Shown: piece after piece, positions 54,644 to 63,172 of the stretch
Layout of the letters: the number at the start of each line of letters is the position of its first letter
Numbering within the stretch: the stretch's first letter is position 1
Source of the DNA: Advenella mimigardefordensis DPN7
GTDB lineage: Bacteria; Pseudomonadota; Gammaproteobacteria; Burkholderiales; Burkholderiaceae_B
Assembly (NCBI RefSeq): GCF_000521505.1
Contig: NZ_CP003915.1
Location: forward strand, 4,216,001 to 4,280,000
Reading direction: 5' to 3'
DNA length: 64,000 bases
The notes under the pieces: generated by a model
What the model saw: the letters and a program-made list of their open reading frames with translations, nothing else
The model's database searches: none
Told to the model about the DNA's origin: nothing
Translations under genes and position numbers: made by a program

Positions 54644-55729
54644 TTACAGCGAATCATCACCCAGGGCAGCCAGCAACTCCGCCTGTCTCTCGGCAATGAG
54701 TGCGCCCGTCAGCTCGTCCAGCGAGCCTTCCATGATTTGTGCCAGTTTATACAAAGTCAGATTGATTCGGTGATCCGTGACCCGACCCTGAGGATAATTG
54801 TAAGTGCGGATCCGCTCGGAACGGTCCCCCGTACCCACCAGACTCTTGCGCTCGGCCGCCTCTTTCTGCTGTTGTTTCTGGCGTTCGATATCGTTAATGC
54901 GGGCCGCCAGCACACTCATGGCGCGCGCCTTGTTCTTGTGCTGTGAGCGGTCATCCTGGCACTCGGCAACAATGCCGGTTGGAATATGCGTAATGCGTAC
55001 TGCCGAATCGGTTTTATTAATATGCTGACCACCCGCGCCGCTGGCACGGAAGGTATCGATGCGCAGATCAGCCGGGTTCAGCGCCACTTCCGAGATCTCG
55101 TCGGCCTCGGGCAAAATGGCCACCGTGCAGGCCGAGGTGTGTACCCGCCCCTGCGATTCGGTCTCGGGCACCCGTTGCACACGATGCGCACCGGACTCGT
55201 ATTTCAGTCGTCCATATACGCCATCGCCATCAACCCGGGCAATAATCTCGCGGTATCCGCCCATTTCCGATTCGTTCTCGGAAATAACCTCTACTTTCCA
55301 GCCCTTCTGCTCGGCATAGCGACTGTACATGCGGAACAGGTCGCCGCTGAAAATAGCGCTTTCATCACCGCCGGTACCGGCACGCACCTCAAGAAAAACA
55401 CTGCGACCATCATCCGGATCGCGGGGCAGCAATTGCACTTGCAATTGTTCTTCCAGTTCCTCCAGACGCTCTTTGGCCAGCTTTAACTCCTCTTCAGCCA
55501 TGTCGCGCAGTTCCGGATCTGACGACATTTCGATCGCTGCGTGCAAATCGGCTTCAGTAGACTCATAGCTGCGAAACAACGCAACCACCGGATCGATTTC
55601 CGAGCGTTCACGCGACAATTTGCGAAAGCGGTCCATATCGCCAGCGATTTCAGGTTCGGCGAGCAAGGCATCCACCTCAATCAGGCGCTGCGAGATTTGC
55701 TCCAGACGGGAGCGCATTGATGATTTCAT
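54644..55729 (-). CDS. prfA: Peptide chain release factor 1
   Basis: RF1 terminates translation at UAA and UAG. The 361-residue protein has the GGQ loop in [18 protein letters not shown] (about residue 231) and the domain-2 [14 protein letters not shown] segment, where the PxT/PET recognition motif lies. Length and layout are standard. It is part of hemA-prfA-prmC. Confidence 0.96.
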   Translation of the reverse strand: MKSSMRSRLEQISQRLIEVDALLAEPEIAGDMDRFRKLSRERSEIDPVVALFRSYESTEADLHAAIEMSSDPELRDMAEEELKLAKERLEELEEQLQVQLLPRDPDDGRSVFLEVRAGTGGDESAIFSGDLFRMYSRYAEQKGWKVEVISENESEMGGYREIIARVDGDGVYGRLKYESGAHRVQRVPETESQGRVHTSACTVAILPEADEISEVALNPADLRIDTFRASGAGGQHINKTDSAVRITHIPTGIVAECQDDRSQHKNKARAMSVLAARINDIERQKQQQKEAAERKSLVGTGDRSERIRTYNYPQGRVTDHRINLTLYKLAQIMEGSLDELTGALIAERQAELLAALGDDSL

Positions 55730-55816
55730 AAAGAATGTGGGAAGAATACGGCGTGTTCAGGAAAAAGGCGACGCCAACTTAGTGCCGCCGCCAATTAATA
55801 GCGGGCAAGAGCACCG

Positions 55817-57091
55817 CTAATGGCTGGAATCCTGATACGGAAAGAGACGTGGCAGCATATCCATGAGCGCGGTACGATCCTCGCCCTGACTGCGGTTGAG
55901 CGCGACCATAGGGGCGTGCAGGTACTTCTGGGTCAGGCTACGGGCAAACTGCTCCAGCACCTGATCGGCGTTTTCGCCCTTGGCCAGCAGGCGGCGGGCC
56001 CGATCCAGCTCGGCCTGCACAATAGCATCGGCACCCTGGTTCAGATTGCGAATAACCGGCACGACAGCGCGTGAATCCATCCAGTGCATGAAATTCTGCA
56101 CGCGGCTGTCGATAATGGCCTCTGCCTGAACCACGGCGGCCTGTCGCGAATCACTGGCCATTTGCACATAACGGCCCAGATCATCAACGGAATACAGATA
56201 AACGTCGTCCAGTTGCGACACCTCGGGTTCGATATCACGCGGCACAGCCAGATCTATCATAACCATCGGCATATGGCGACGCGCTTTGGAGGCCTTTTGC
56301 ACCAACCCCAGACCCAATATGGGCAGGGAACTGGCCGTACAGGACACCACAATGTCAAAATCGGCCAGACGCTCAGGCAGGTCTGCCAGCTTCATGGTCT
56401 TGCCGTCGAACTGGGACGCAAGCGTTTCAGCACGCTCACGCGTGCGGTTGGCTACGACCATACAGGAGGGCTTTTGCGCGGCAAAATGGGTGGAGCACAG
56501 CTCAATCATTTCCCCGGCGCCAATAAACAACACCCGGGTTTTGGACAGATCGCCAAAAACCCGCTGCGCCAGCCGAACCGAAGCTGCAGCCATAGACACC
56601 GACTGGGCACCGATGGCCGTTTGTGTGCGTACTTCCTTGGCGACCGAAAAGGTTTTCTGGAATAACTGATGCAATAACGTGCCCAGAGAGCCGGCATCGC
56701 TGGCCGCCCTGACGGCGGTTTTCATTTGCCCAAGAATCTGCGGCTCGCCCAATACCATGGAATCGAGCCCACTGGCCACACGGAAAGCGTGGCGCACGGC
56801 CAGGTCCTTGTTGTATTGATACAAATGCGGACGCAGCTCATTGGCTTCCAGCGAATTGAAATCTGCCAGCCATGAGGGGATGTGCTCAGCCACTTCGGGC
56901 TGGGCCGCACAGTAGATCTCGGTGCGATTACAGGTAGACAGAATTGTGGCTTCCTGCACCCGGGCGCCAAACGCAGAGCGCAAGCCGTCTAGCGCCGGTC
57001 GCAGCAGCTGTTCGGGCATGGAAACCCGCTCGCGCACTGACACTGGTGCCGAATGATGATTCAAACCGAAGGTAAGAACGTCAAGTGACAT
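55817..57091 (-). CDS. hemA: Glutamyl-tRNA reductase HemA
   Basis: HemA reduces glutamyl-tRNA to glutamate-1-semialdehyde, the first step of tetrapyrrole synthesis. The 424-residue protein opens with [17 protein letters not shown], has the catalytic cysteine in [11 protein letters not shown] (about residue 52), the [11 protein letters not shown] substrate region (about 115), an NADPH-binding domain ([18 protein letters not shown], about 190) and the C-terminal dimerisation helix. It is the first gene of hemA-prfA-prmC-grxD. Confidence 0.96.
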   Translation of the reverse strand: MSLDVLTFGLNHHSAPVSVRERVSMPEQLLRPALDGLRSAFGARVQEATILSTCNRTEIYCAAQPEVAEHIPSWLADFNSLEANELRPHLYQYNKDLAVRHAFRVASGLDSMVLGEPQILGQMKTAVRAASDAGSLGTLLHQLFQKTFSVAKEVRTQTAIGAQSVSMAAASVRLAQRVFGDLSKTRVLFIGAGEMIELCSTHFAAQKPSCMVVANRTRERAETLASQFDGKTMKLADLPERLADFDIVVSCTASSLPILGLGLVQKASKARRHMPMVMIDLAVPRDIEPEVSQLDDVYLYSVDDLGRYVQMASDSRQAAVVQAEAIIDSRVQNFMHWMDSRAVVPVIRNLNQGADAIVQAELDRARRLLAKGENADQVLEQFARSLTQKYLHAPMVALNRSQGEDRTALMDMLPRLFPYQDSSH

Positions 57092-57236
57092 GGCCGTAAT
57101 ATCTTGAATTTTCTTTTTTGATCTGGTAATGCATCTAATTATAGACCTTCCCGCAGCTGTTTTTAAATATTTATGTCAAAAAGACTGCGAAATATATACA
57201 CAAGCCAAAAACTAGTGTATTATTTCGTTCTTTGTT

Positions 57237-57312
57237 GGCCAGGTAGCTCAGTCGGTAGAGCAGAGGATTGAAAATCCTTGTGTCGGCAGTTCGATTCTGC
57301 CCCAGGCCACCA
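57237..57312 (+). tRNA. tRNA-Phe (GAA)
   Basis: A complete 76-base cloverleaf with encoded CCA can be folded: acceptor GGCCAGG/CCAGGCC, D-arm GCTC/GAGC, anticodon stem GAGGA/TCCTT with loop TTGAAAA (anticodon GAA), and T-arm GGCAG-TTCGATT-CTGCC. The acceptor has an A5-A68 mismatch, and the anticodon stem has a G27-T43 wobble. Related tRNA-Phe genes, as I recall, end in a perfectly paired TCTGGCC. The odd 3' end is also found in the right direct repeat at 60548, which suggests it was replaced during integration. A terminator follows. Confidence 0.95.
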
Positions 57313-57363
57313 AAAACCGCTTTATGTAAATTAGCCGCTTCTTTTGAAAGCGGCTTTTTTATT
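57290..57363 (+). repeat. Left direct repeat (attL-like): tRNA-Phe 3' end plus terminator
   Basis: This 74-bp stretch starts in the T-loop of tRNA-Phe and runs through the terminator. It is repeated at 60548-60623 with two single-base differences only (an extra C and an extra T in the right copy). Duplication of a tRNA 3' end is the typical mark left by integrase-mediated insertion. Confidence 0.9.
57333..57360 (+). terminator. Rho-independent terminator of tRNA-Phe
   Basis: AGCCGCTT pairs with AAGCGGCT around a short T-rich loop, followed by TTTTTT. An almost identical copy lies in the right repeat at about 60591-60620. Confidence 0.9.
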
Positions 57364-57501
57364 GCCTGAAACATTAATGTCTTCAGATACTTGCCGCTTA
57401 CTAGGCCCACCATTGGCACAATGGCTGTCACAAGAATAGGCAGGAACTGAATAGGGTTGACCCCAGCCAGACTGTAGCCTGATCGTGCTCGACACGGTGG
57501 T

Positions 57502-58209
57502 TCACCACGGCACAGTTTTCCCTTCACGATCGAGATATTGCAGCCCTGGTTTTCCCTGCTGTGAAAGCATCACATTCACTACTTTCGGAATGCTTTCTTC
57601 GATGCTTAGCGGCGCTTCAATCCCCCCCAGATCGGTACGAACCCAGCCTGGTGCTAATAACAGCAAGGTACGTGATTCTCCGGTATGGCGAGCGGCGTAA
57701 CTACGCATGTACATGTTAAGTGCCGCCTTGGAACCACGATATACCTCATGTCCACCGTTCGTATTGTTGCTCACGCTGCCCTGTCCTGACGACATAATAC
57801 CGATGGTACCTGATGCAGGCACCAGGTCTTGTAAGCTTTCAATGACGCGTAGAGGACTCAACGCATTCGTCACCATGATTCGTTCAAATTCCTGGGTTGA
57901 TAACTCTGCGATACTCTCGTTCTGATTCTTGTTGGCGGTACCGGCATTATGGAAAAGTATATCTAAAACCTTGTTAGATAGACGTTCCCGAAGCGCTTTA
58001 ATCTGCTGCTGGTCAGTGACTTCAAGCTGTTCAATCTCCACACCCTCTGGATTTTTATCCGCCAGCTCATGTAACAACGTTCTATCTTTGCCGCGCACGG
58101 TGCCGATGACATGCCACCCCTTCGTCAAAAATTCCGCAGCCATAGCATAGCCAAGACCTCGTGATGCACCGATGATCAGAATGGTTTTTTGCGTCGATAA
58201 ATTTTTCAT
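57502..58209 (-). CDS. Short-chain dehydrogenase/reductase, island-borne
   Basis: This 235-residue SDR has ILIIGASRGLGYAMAAEFL at residue 9, DILFHNAGTANK (a variant of NNAG) near 82, MSSGQGSVSNN (catalytic serine region) and YRGSKAALNM (YxxxK). The NNAG to HNAG change is also found in other atypical SDRs. It converges with no gene and is divergent from a LysR regulator with a 244-base gap. ATG 58209 follows GAGAG; an in-frame ATG at 58260 is possible. The substrate is unknown. AT-richer codon use than the flanking core genes hints at transfer. Confidence 0.85.
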   Translation of the reverse strand: MKNLSTQKTILIIGASRGLGYAMAAEFLTKGWHVIGTVRGKDRTLLHELADKNPEGVEIEQLEVTDQQQIKALRERLSNKVLDILFHNAGTANKNQNESIAELSTQEFERIMVTNALSPLRVIESLQDLVPASGTIGIMSSGQGSVSNNTNGGHEVYRGSKAALNMYMRSYAARHTGESRTLLLLAPGWVRTDLGGIEAPLSIEESIPKVVNVMLSQQGKPGLQYLDREGKTVPW

Positions 58210-58453
58210 ATTTAATACTCTCTTCTGTGACACCGACGCTGCACTTGCAACTTCCGGCATAAGATGGCTGCGAATGTGAGGGTTTCAACATTTTTCATGA
58301 TAAAGATTCCATTCAGATATAGGGCGAAAGCCAAAGTTCTTTCGATGTGCAGACAATTCTATTCCAGGGAGACATAATGCGGAAGACGCATAGTTTGCAT
58401 TTATAATTTGCACTAAACGCCCTACCTGCTTTTCAAAATGGAATATCTGAAGT

Positions 58454-59401
58454 ATGGTTGAGCCCGACCTGAATTTACTCATCGCACTTGATGCACTAAT
58501 CTCTGAAGCCAATGTCACTCGCGCCGCGCGCCGTCTGGGATTAAGCCCTTCGGCGATGAGCAGAACGTTGACTCGCCTTCGCGCAACGACAGACGATCCT
58601 TTACTGGTTCGAGCAGGGCGTCAGATGGTATTGACGCCCTATGCTGAAAATATACGTGGCAGCACCCAAGACACAGTCTCAGCAGCGTTGGCCATACTTC
58701 GCCCCTCTGCGGCATCGCTTGATTTATCCAAACTGGAAAGAACTTTTACGATCAGAACGAACGAAGGTTTTGTTGAGGTTTTCGGTGCTGCGCTTATCGC
58801 CTCAACGGCGACAAGAGCGCCTTTTGTTCGCCTTTGTTTTTCAGCAAAAGAAGAAAAAAGTGCAAAACATTTACGCGAAGGTCTGGTAGATCTCGAAATT
58901 GGTGTTTTGGGAGAAATGGGTCCGGAAATTCGCTTGCAAGCTCTGTTCAGAGACAGATTCGTCGGTGCGGTGAGAAAAGGGCATCCCCTGCTTGAGCCGA
59001 AAAATAGTATCACTCCCGCAAAGTATGCGGCATGTCGCCATGTCATTACTTCCCGTCATGGACTCATATGCGGCCCTGTAGACAAGGCACTGGCTGAATT
59101 AGGCCTAAAACGGAACATTGCCGCTGCTGTGCCGAGTTTTCCTGCAGCAATGGCCGTGGCAATGTCATCAGATTTGGTGGCACTCGTGCCCTCTTCCCTT
59201 CTCCTAAACCGGGGTAGTAATAATGAAAACGAGACGGCGACAACAATCCGCTCGTTCGAACTCCCGGTAAAAACCCAGGAAATAACCATATCGCAAATGT
59301 GGCATCCACGATTAGATGCCGACCCGATCCATCGCTGGCTGCGGCAGCATGTATTGGAAGTTTGCCAGCAACAAATGCAGCGTATCAATAAAACCCTATG
59401 A
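58454..59401 (+). CDS. LysR family regulator, island-borne
   Basis: The 315-residue protein has the helix-turn-helix LNLLIALDALISEANVTRAA, then RRLGLSPSAMSRTLTRLRAT, and a LysR effector domain from about residue 95 (TFTIRTNEGFVEVFGAALIA). It belongs to the NodD/PcpR-like type in which the N-terminus reads DLNLLIALDAL. It is divergent from the SDR gene and likely controls it. Confidence 0.9.
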   Translation: MVEPDLNLLIALDALISEANVTRAARRLGLSPSAMSRTLTRLRATTDDPLLVRAGRQMVLTPYAENIRGSTQDTVSAALAILRPSAASLDLSKLERTFTIRTNEGFVEVFGAALIASTATRAPFVRLCFSAKEEKSAKHLREGLVDLEIGVLGEMGPEIRLQALFRDRFVGAVRKGHPLLEPKNSITPAKYAACRHVITSRHGLICGPVDKALAELGLKRNIAAAVPSFPAAMAVAMSSDLVALVPSSLLLNRGSNNENETATTIRSFELPVKTQEITISQMWHPRLDADPIHRWLRQHVLEVCQQQMQRINKTL

Positions 59402-59413
59402 CCTATACGTCGG

Positions 59414-59563
59414 TCATAAATTAAGGTAGAAACAGAAATGTGTGATTGGTACGCAGTCTATCTTCGGCGCAATCAATTTGATCGTTGCCGACAGCGATGG
59501 ATACTCACCACGGTGTTCCAGCACCATGCGTACGGTGTGCTCACGCACTTCAGAGGGAATTAC
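59414..59563 (-). pseudogene. IS3-family transposase OrfA remnant
   Basis: Reading the minus strand gives [19 protein letters not shown] followed by [20 protein letters not shown] and then unrelated residues to a stop at 59414. This matches the N-terminus of IS3-type OrfA proteins (pattern EVRERAVRMVLEH...YPSLWAAI...IAPKIGC). Only about 40 codons remain, without start codon or downstream orfB. It shows that an insertion sequence once lay in the island. Confidence 0.65.
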
Positions 59564-59632
59564 CTGAACTAGTGACCTGACAAAAGTCCGTAATAAGGCG
59601 AGTTACCCGTTATTCCCGCGCCGCGTTAATTA

Positions 59633-59803
59633 CTATTCAACCTTCAAATTAATCTGCTTCACGAGTTGTCCGAATTGCTTCACTTCGTTGTCTATGCGCT
59701 TAGCCAGTTCATCTGGCGTTCCACCCATGGGCTCGATTCCCTGGTCTATCAGTTTTTTCTGAAATGCGGTGTCGTTAATAATCTCATGCATACCTTTGTT
59801 GAG
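59633..59803 (-). pseudogene. C-terminal remnant of a Bug-family binding protein
   Basis: The last 57 codons (LNKGMHEIINDTAFQKKLID, then QGIEPMGGTPDELAKRI and the end INLKVE) match the conserved C-terminus of Bug/TctC proteins. The frame continues upstream to an ATG at 59908, but those residues do not resemble the family, and the signal peptide and ligand-binding lobes are missing. It is a truncated gene in the island. Confidence 0.75.
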
Positions 59804-59960
59804 CGTTGCGACAATCACCGCCACGCTATGCACAAACTTACGGACACCATCCATCGCATCCTGTGCCATGCTATGATGCCCACAACAGCGAATTCTCAGA
59901 TATCTCACTAATTCGACAAGGTTGTGACTGTCGATCCCTTGAACCTGCCAAGGTCAGATA

Positions 59961-60335
59961 TTGAACTTTGACGAAATGCTTCGCGCATATCAACTAACGA
60001 CTCGTACACTGATAGCCGTCTTTGAAAAGGGTGATGCCATCACGCTCCGTTTCGATCTTTACAACGACGATGACCCGGTACGCTGTCAGGAAGGGATGGC
60101 GTATCTACTTGACGTCACAGTCCAACGCAAGCAGTTTCGAATAGATGTTGGTACAACGAAGCTTCTGCACGAGACTTTCTCGGGCGATATTCTCCGCGCG
60201 GAACCCGTCGATGGTGTACTTTGCCTGGTCGCCGACTGCTCTTTTTACGTCACAAAAGAACGCGAAGTCATTGAGATTACGCTCACCGGCAATATGGTTG
60301 AGATCAAAGAACACCCTCCAGCGAAATACGTCTAA
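59961..60335 (+). CDS. Hypothetical 124-residue protein
   Basis: The product begins MNFDEMLRAYQLTTRTLIAV and is rich in beta-strand-like alternation (ITLRFDLYNDDDPVRCQEGM, VIEITLTGNMVEIKEH) with no signal peptide, membrane segment or recognised motif. Its size, acidic character and place in a decayed island would fit an immunity-type or regulatory protein, but nothing in the sequence shows this. No strong ribosome-binding site precedes ATG 59961. Confidence 0.5.
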   Translation: MNFDEMLRAYQLTTRTLIAVFEKGDAITLRFDLYNDDDPVRCQEGMAYLLDVTVQRKQFRIDVGTTKLLHETFSGDILRAEPVDGVLCLVADCSFYVTKEREVIEITLTGNMVEIKEHPPAKYV

Positions 60336-60647
60336 AGCGCCAATCAATACAGGACAAGATCAATAAAATTCTAGACCGATCTAGTCGCTGAATATATCAA
60401 TGCCACTTCACCTTATCCGAGCTTGACTGCTTACCCAACAGCGCAATCTGGTGGTATCAAGGCAATTGTGCAGCAGCTTGTTGCACAATTGAGGTATTCG
60501 GCCACGCCTGAGCAAGGCCGCGCAATGTGGGATCACCGGACGGTTACTTCGATTCTGCCCCAGGCCACCAAAAACCCGCTTTATGTAAATTAGCCGCTTC
60601 TTTTTGAAAGCGGCTTTTTTATTTTCAGGCCTGTGAGCTGATATGGA
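60336..60647. other. Intergenic remnant region around the right repeat
   Basis: This 312-base stretch includes an open plus-strand frame from 60377 to the stop at 60594 (including AEYINATSPYPSLTAYPTAQ and AIVQQLVAQLRYSATPEQG) that lacks an early start codon and runs into the right repeat. It looks like the end of a lost gene. I do not recognise the protein. Confidence 0.4.
60548..60623 (+). repeat. Right direct repeat (attR-like)
   Basis: This 76-bp copy of 57290-57363 contains the tRNA-Phe T-loop, acceptor 3' strand, CCA and terminator, but not the 5' part of a tRNA. It differs by one extra C after AAAAACC and one extra T in the terminator loop. Confidence 0.9.
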
Positions 60648-60952
60648 CTAGTTATGGTCCCCAGCAAAAAGCGTCACATATCTGTTGAAAATAAAGACCC
60701 TATTTCTTGTCTGTCCAGTTAATTCCTGCAAAATCTCTAATTTTTCAAAATCGCTTACTAAATCATTGGCCGCTTTATAGCTGACCCCAATGAACTCTGA
60801 AACTTGCTTTACATCCCCAATTGGGCTTTTAAACAGCCGACTTAGCAATATCATGGCATTCGCACTACGTTTACCTAATTCATTTCCTCCCAGGTCCATT
60901 CCGTATTTATTTTAGAAGGCAAAAAATATTTATATCCTGTCGGGTGATTCAT
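60648..60952 (-). pseudogene. Fic-family protein with catalytic core deleted and frameshifted
   Basis: From ATG 60952 (after CGGGA) the frame reads MNHPTGYKYFLPSKINTEW and WTWEEMN, a Fic-type N-terminus, then hits a stop. In the next frame a C-terminal winged-helix domain of Fic proteins continues to 60648 (GDVKQVSEFIGVSYKAANDL, FEKLEILQELTGQTRNRVFI). The central FIC domain with HxFx(D/E)GNGR is missing. Fic proteins transfer AMP or other groups to target proteins and occur as toxins or host effectors. The remnant is a marker of an accessory region. Confidence 0.7.
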
Positions 60953-61408
60953 AAAATTTCCCGATTTATATAATTCAAGCTTCATTAAACATCCCAACGG
61001 CAATAATGGTTTTAGGTCCCCCGCTGAAAGCACCTAAGTTATATGCTGGTGCGCCGGTTACAGCATCGCCCGCTACCAAAATAAAATCATCATTCCCCGA
61101 TGCGCTGAAGAAGCCATACCTATAAAAAGACCGACTCCGGCAATAAGGATGTTTTTATACAATTCGCTTGTCCTTTTGAGGATGCGGTTCTAAAGTGAGT
61201 ATTTGGAACGATAATATTATATCCGTCGGCAAAATCAGCGCTCCCAGGCCAGGCGATCAACAGAAGCATGGTTTCGGGAAAATCGCTTACTTTACATTTT
61301 TCTGAATGCAAGCCACCCGTCTAACGCACGCCAGCGGCCAAAATATGAAAAAATAGATCGTTACCTACTGCGCCATTAAAAAAATTAAATAACATTGCCC
61401 ACCCACTC
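60953..61408. other. Gene-poor region between the Fic remnant and the sirtuin gene
   Basis: This 456-base region is AT-richer than its neighbours. It holds the frameshifted small-protein remnant at 60975-61162; otherwise I see no reading frame, RNA gene or clear promoter. Confidence 0.5.
60975..61162 (-). pseudogene. Frameshifted small secreted protein
   Basis: From a TTG codon at 61162 (after AAAGGA) the frame encodes YKNILIAGVGLFIGMASSA, which looks like a signal peptide. A frame change at 61095-61110 is then needed to continue with GNDDFILVAGDAVTGAPAYN and FSGGPKTIIAVGMFNEA to the stop at 60975. The hydrophobic leader and the compact second part would make a roughly 60-residue exported protein. 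I do not recognise the family. Confidence 0.35.
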
Positions 61409-62269
61409 ATGGATTCATCATCACAACAAGCCTTTATCAAAAAGGCGGCCGCGCTCATCAGCGAAGCTGACGGTCTGCTTGTTACCGCCGGCGCAGGCAT
61501 GGGGGTAGACTCCGGGCTGCCGGATTTCCGCGGTGCCGAGGGCTTTTGGCGACATTATCCGGCGTTACGCGCTTCGGGCATTTGTTTCGAAGAGATCGCC
61601 TCGCCTGTTTATTTTCCAGACCATCCGGCGCTGGCATGGGGCTTTTATGGCCATCGGCTGGCCCTGTATCGCGAGACCACGCCACACGCCGGGTTTCAGG
61701 TTCTGCGGCAGATTGCATCACACATGCCCAATAATGCATTTGTGTTTACCAGCAATGTGGACGGCCAGTTCCAGAAAGCCGGCTTTGGGACGGACCAGAT
61801 TGTGGAGTGCCACGGCTCGATTCATTATTTGCAATGCATTGAGATCTGCGAACAGGACATCTGGCCGGCTGACGATTTCAAACCACAAGTAGATACCCAA
61901 AAATGCCTGTTGCTGAACGAGCCACCGCGCTGTCCGCATTGTGGTTCGCTGGCGCGGCCGAACATCATGATGTTCAATGACTGGCATTGGGTGGATGCCC
62001 GCAGTCGCCAGCAACATCTACATCTGCAGACATGGCTGCAAAAAACCAAACGCCCCGTCATTGTTGAACTGGGCGCGGGAACGGCTATTGCCACCGTGCG
62101 CTACTTTGGCGAACGCCAAAAGGCACCGATCGTTCGCATTAATATGCACGAAGCTGCCATAAAAAAATCGGCGCGGAACGTGTCGCTGTCCATGGGTGCG
62201 CTAGAGGCGCTCAGTCAGATCCAAAGCGCTCTGGACGATATGGGTTATTTTGGCAAAACAAAGCCCTGA
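61409..62269 (+). CDS. Sirtuin-type NAD-dependent protein deacylase (Sir2 family)
   Basis: This 286-residue protein has the NAD-binding motif VTAGAGMGVDSGLPDFRG (about residues 25-42), TSNVDGQFQKAGF and the catalytic histidine in ECHGSIHYLQC. The zinc cysteines lie in CIEIC and CPHC. ELGAGTAIATVR corresponds to the GTSxxV region. It differs from CobB types and resembles SIR2 proteins of larger size found in proteobacteria. It may remove acyl groups from lysines; some relatives act in phage defence. It stands alone on the plus strand. Confidence 0.9.
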   Translation: MDSSSQQAFIKKAAALISEADGLLVTAGAGMGVDSGLPDFRGAEGFWRHYPALRASGICFEEIASPVYFPDHPALAWGFYGHRLALYRETTPHAGFQVLRQIASHMPNNAFVFTSNVDGQFQKAGFGTDQIVECHGSIHYLQCIEICEQDIWPADDFKPQVDTQKCLLLNEPPRCPHCGSLARPNIMMFNDWHWVDARSRQQHLHLQTWLQKTKRPVIVELGAGTAIATVRYFGERQKAPIVRINMHEAAIKKSARNVSLSMGALEALSQIQSALDDMGYFGKTKP

Positions 62270-62447
62270 TTTTTTCTTATGACCAGACGACGCCGGCATG
62301 CATGGCTATAGGCTGGCGCTGTATATGTGGCTCTTTGCCAGCTTACGCGCGTGACATGTCATGCAAGCTGCGTTACATTCAAAGCTGACCTACTCTTGAA
62401 GCGATCTATCCTGCTTCCGTCTTCCACTCTTACAGGAGACCAATGCC

Positions 62448-62987
62448 ATGCGATTCTCCCATCAAGTGCTTTATCGTTTTACCCTCAGACAGAGCCCATT
62501 GCTGCTGGCCGCTTTAGCTGCGGCCACCCTCCACGCTACAGCACAAGTAAATCCGCCACTCACACTGGCGGCTGCGAACTTTGCCTTCAAAGATACATCC
62601 GGCGAGGCCAAAGATCAGACAGCCGATCACGCCCGTCGCCTGCAGGCACTGAACGAGGCCATTCGCCAGGGCCTGGCGCAGAATACAAAAATAAAGACAG
62701 CGGCACTGAGCTGTCAGAATGACAAGTGCAATGCAGCCGAACCAGGCCTGGAAGCGTTGGCAGCCGATGCAAAAAAGGCCGGCGCAAATCACCTGCTTTT
62801 CGGTGAAGTACACAAGATGAGCACGCTGGTAGGCTGGATCAAATATGCCATGGTAGACCTGAACCAGAACGCCCCCGTATGCGAGCGCACCTTATCCTAT
62901 CGCGGCGATAACGATCAGGCCTGGCAGCACGCAGCAAAATTTGCCGTGCGAGATATTGAACGCAACTGTCTTAACAAAGAATCTTAG
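62448..62987 (+). CDS. Secreted protein of the DUF2380 type
   Basis: The 179-residue precursor has a signal peptide (RQSPLLLAALAAATLHATA-QV) and then a compact alpha/beta domain (LTLAAANFAFKDTSGE, LAADAKKAGANHLLFGEVHK, VCERTLSYRGDNDQAWQHAA). The C-terminal half resembles DUF2380, a periplasmic domain of unknown function. Three cysteines (SCQNDKC and VCERT) plus a C-terminal one could form disulfides. GAGACC precedes ATG 62448. Confidence 0.7.
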   Translation: MRFSHQVLYRFTLRQSPLLLAALAAATLHATAQVNPPLTLAAANFAFKDTSGEAKDQTADHARRLQALNEAIRQGLAQNTKIKTAALSCQNDKCNAAEPGLEALAADAKKAGANHLLFGEVHKMSTLVGWIKYAMVDLNQNAPVCERTLSYRGDNDQAWQHAAKFAVRDIERNCLNKES

Positions 62988-63137
62988 GGACTGCCACAAG
63001 TATTTGTATAAGTGAGCACCAATCTGTGGGTAGCTGTGACTGACGGGACTATCCGCAGACCATGGCCCTGACAGGAACGGCCGTCAACGAGCGCGAACGC
63101 CCTTGAACGCGCACACCCGTCGCTATTTATTCATCCG

Positions 63138-63172
63138 CTACTACTTGATCGCCCACTACTACTTAATCGCCC
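63138..63172. repeat. 18-bp tandem duplication covering the 3' end of the GntR gene
   Basis: CTACTACTTGATCGCCC (63138-63154) is repeated as CTACTACTTAATCGCCC (63156-63172). The GntR stop codon (TAG on the minus strand) lies in the second copy, so the duplication sits just downstream of and partly in the gene end. It does not disrupt the protein. Confidence 0.85.

Larger units (their letters stand above)
57290..60623. mobile_element. Decayed genomic island integrated at tRNA-Phe
   Basis: Direct repeats of 74/76 bp made of the tRNA-Phe 3' end and downstream terminator bracket about 3.3 kb. Inside lie an SDR gene with a divergent LysR gene, an IS3-type transposase remnant, a Bug-protein remnant and an unknown gene. 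No integrase remains. The flanks beyond the right repeat also hold pseudogenes (Fic protein, frameshifted small protein), so the original island may have been larger, with later deletions. Confidence 0.75.

Noticed and set aside
60548..60623. Second tRNA-Phe gene
   Set aside because: Only the T-loop, acceptor 3' strand and terminator are present; the 5' three quarters of a tRNA are missing.
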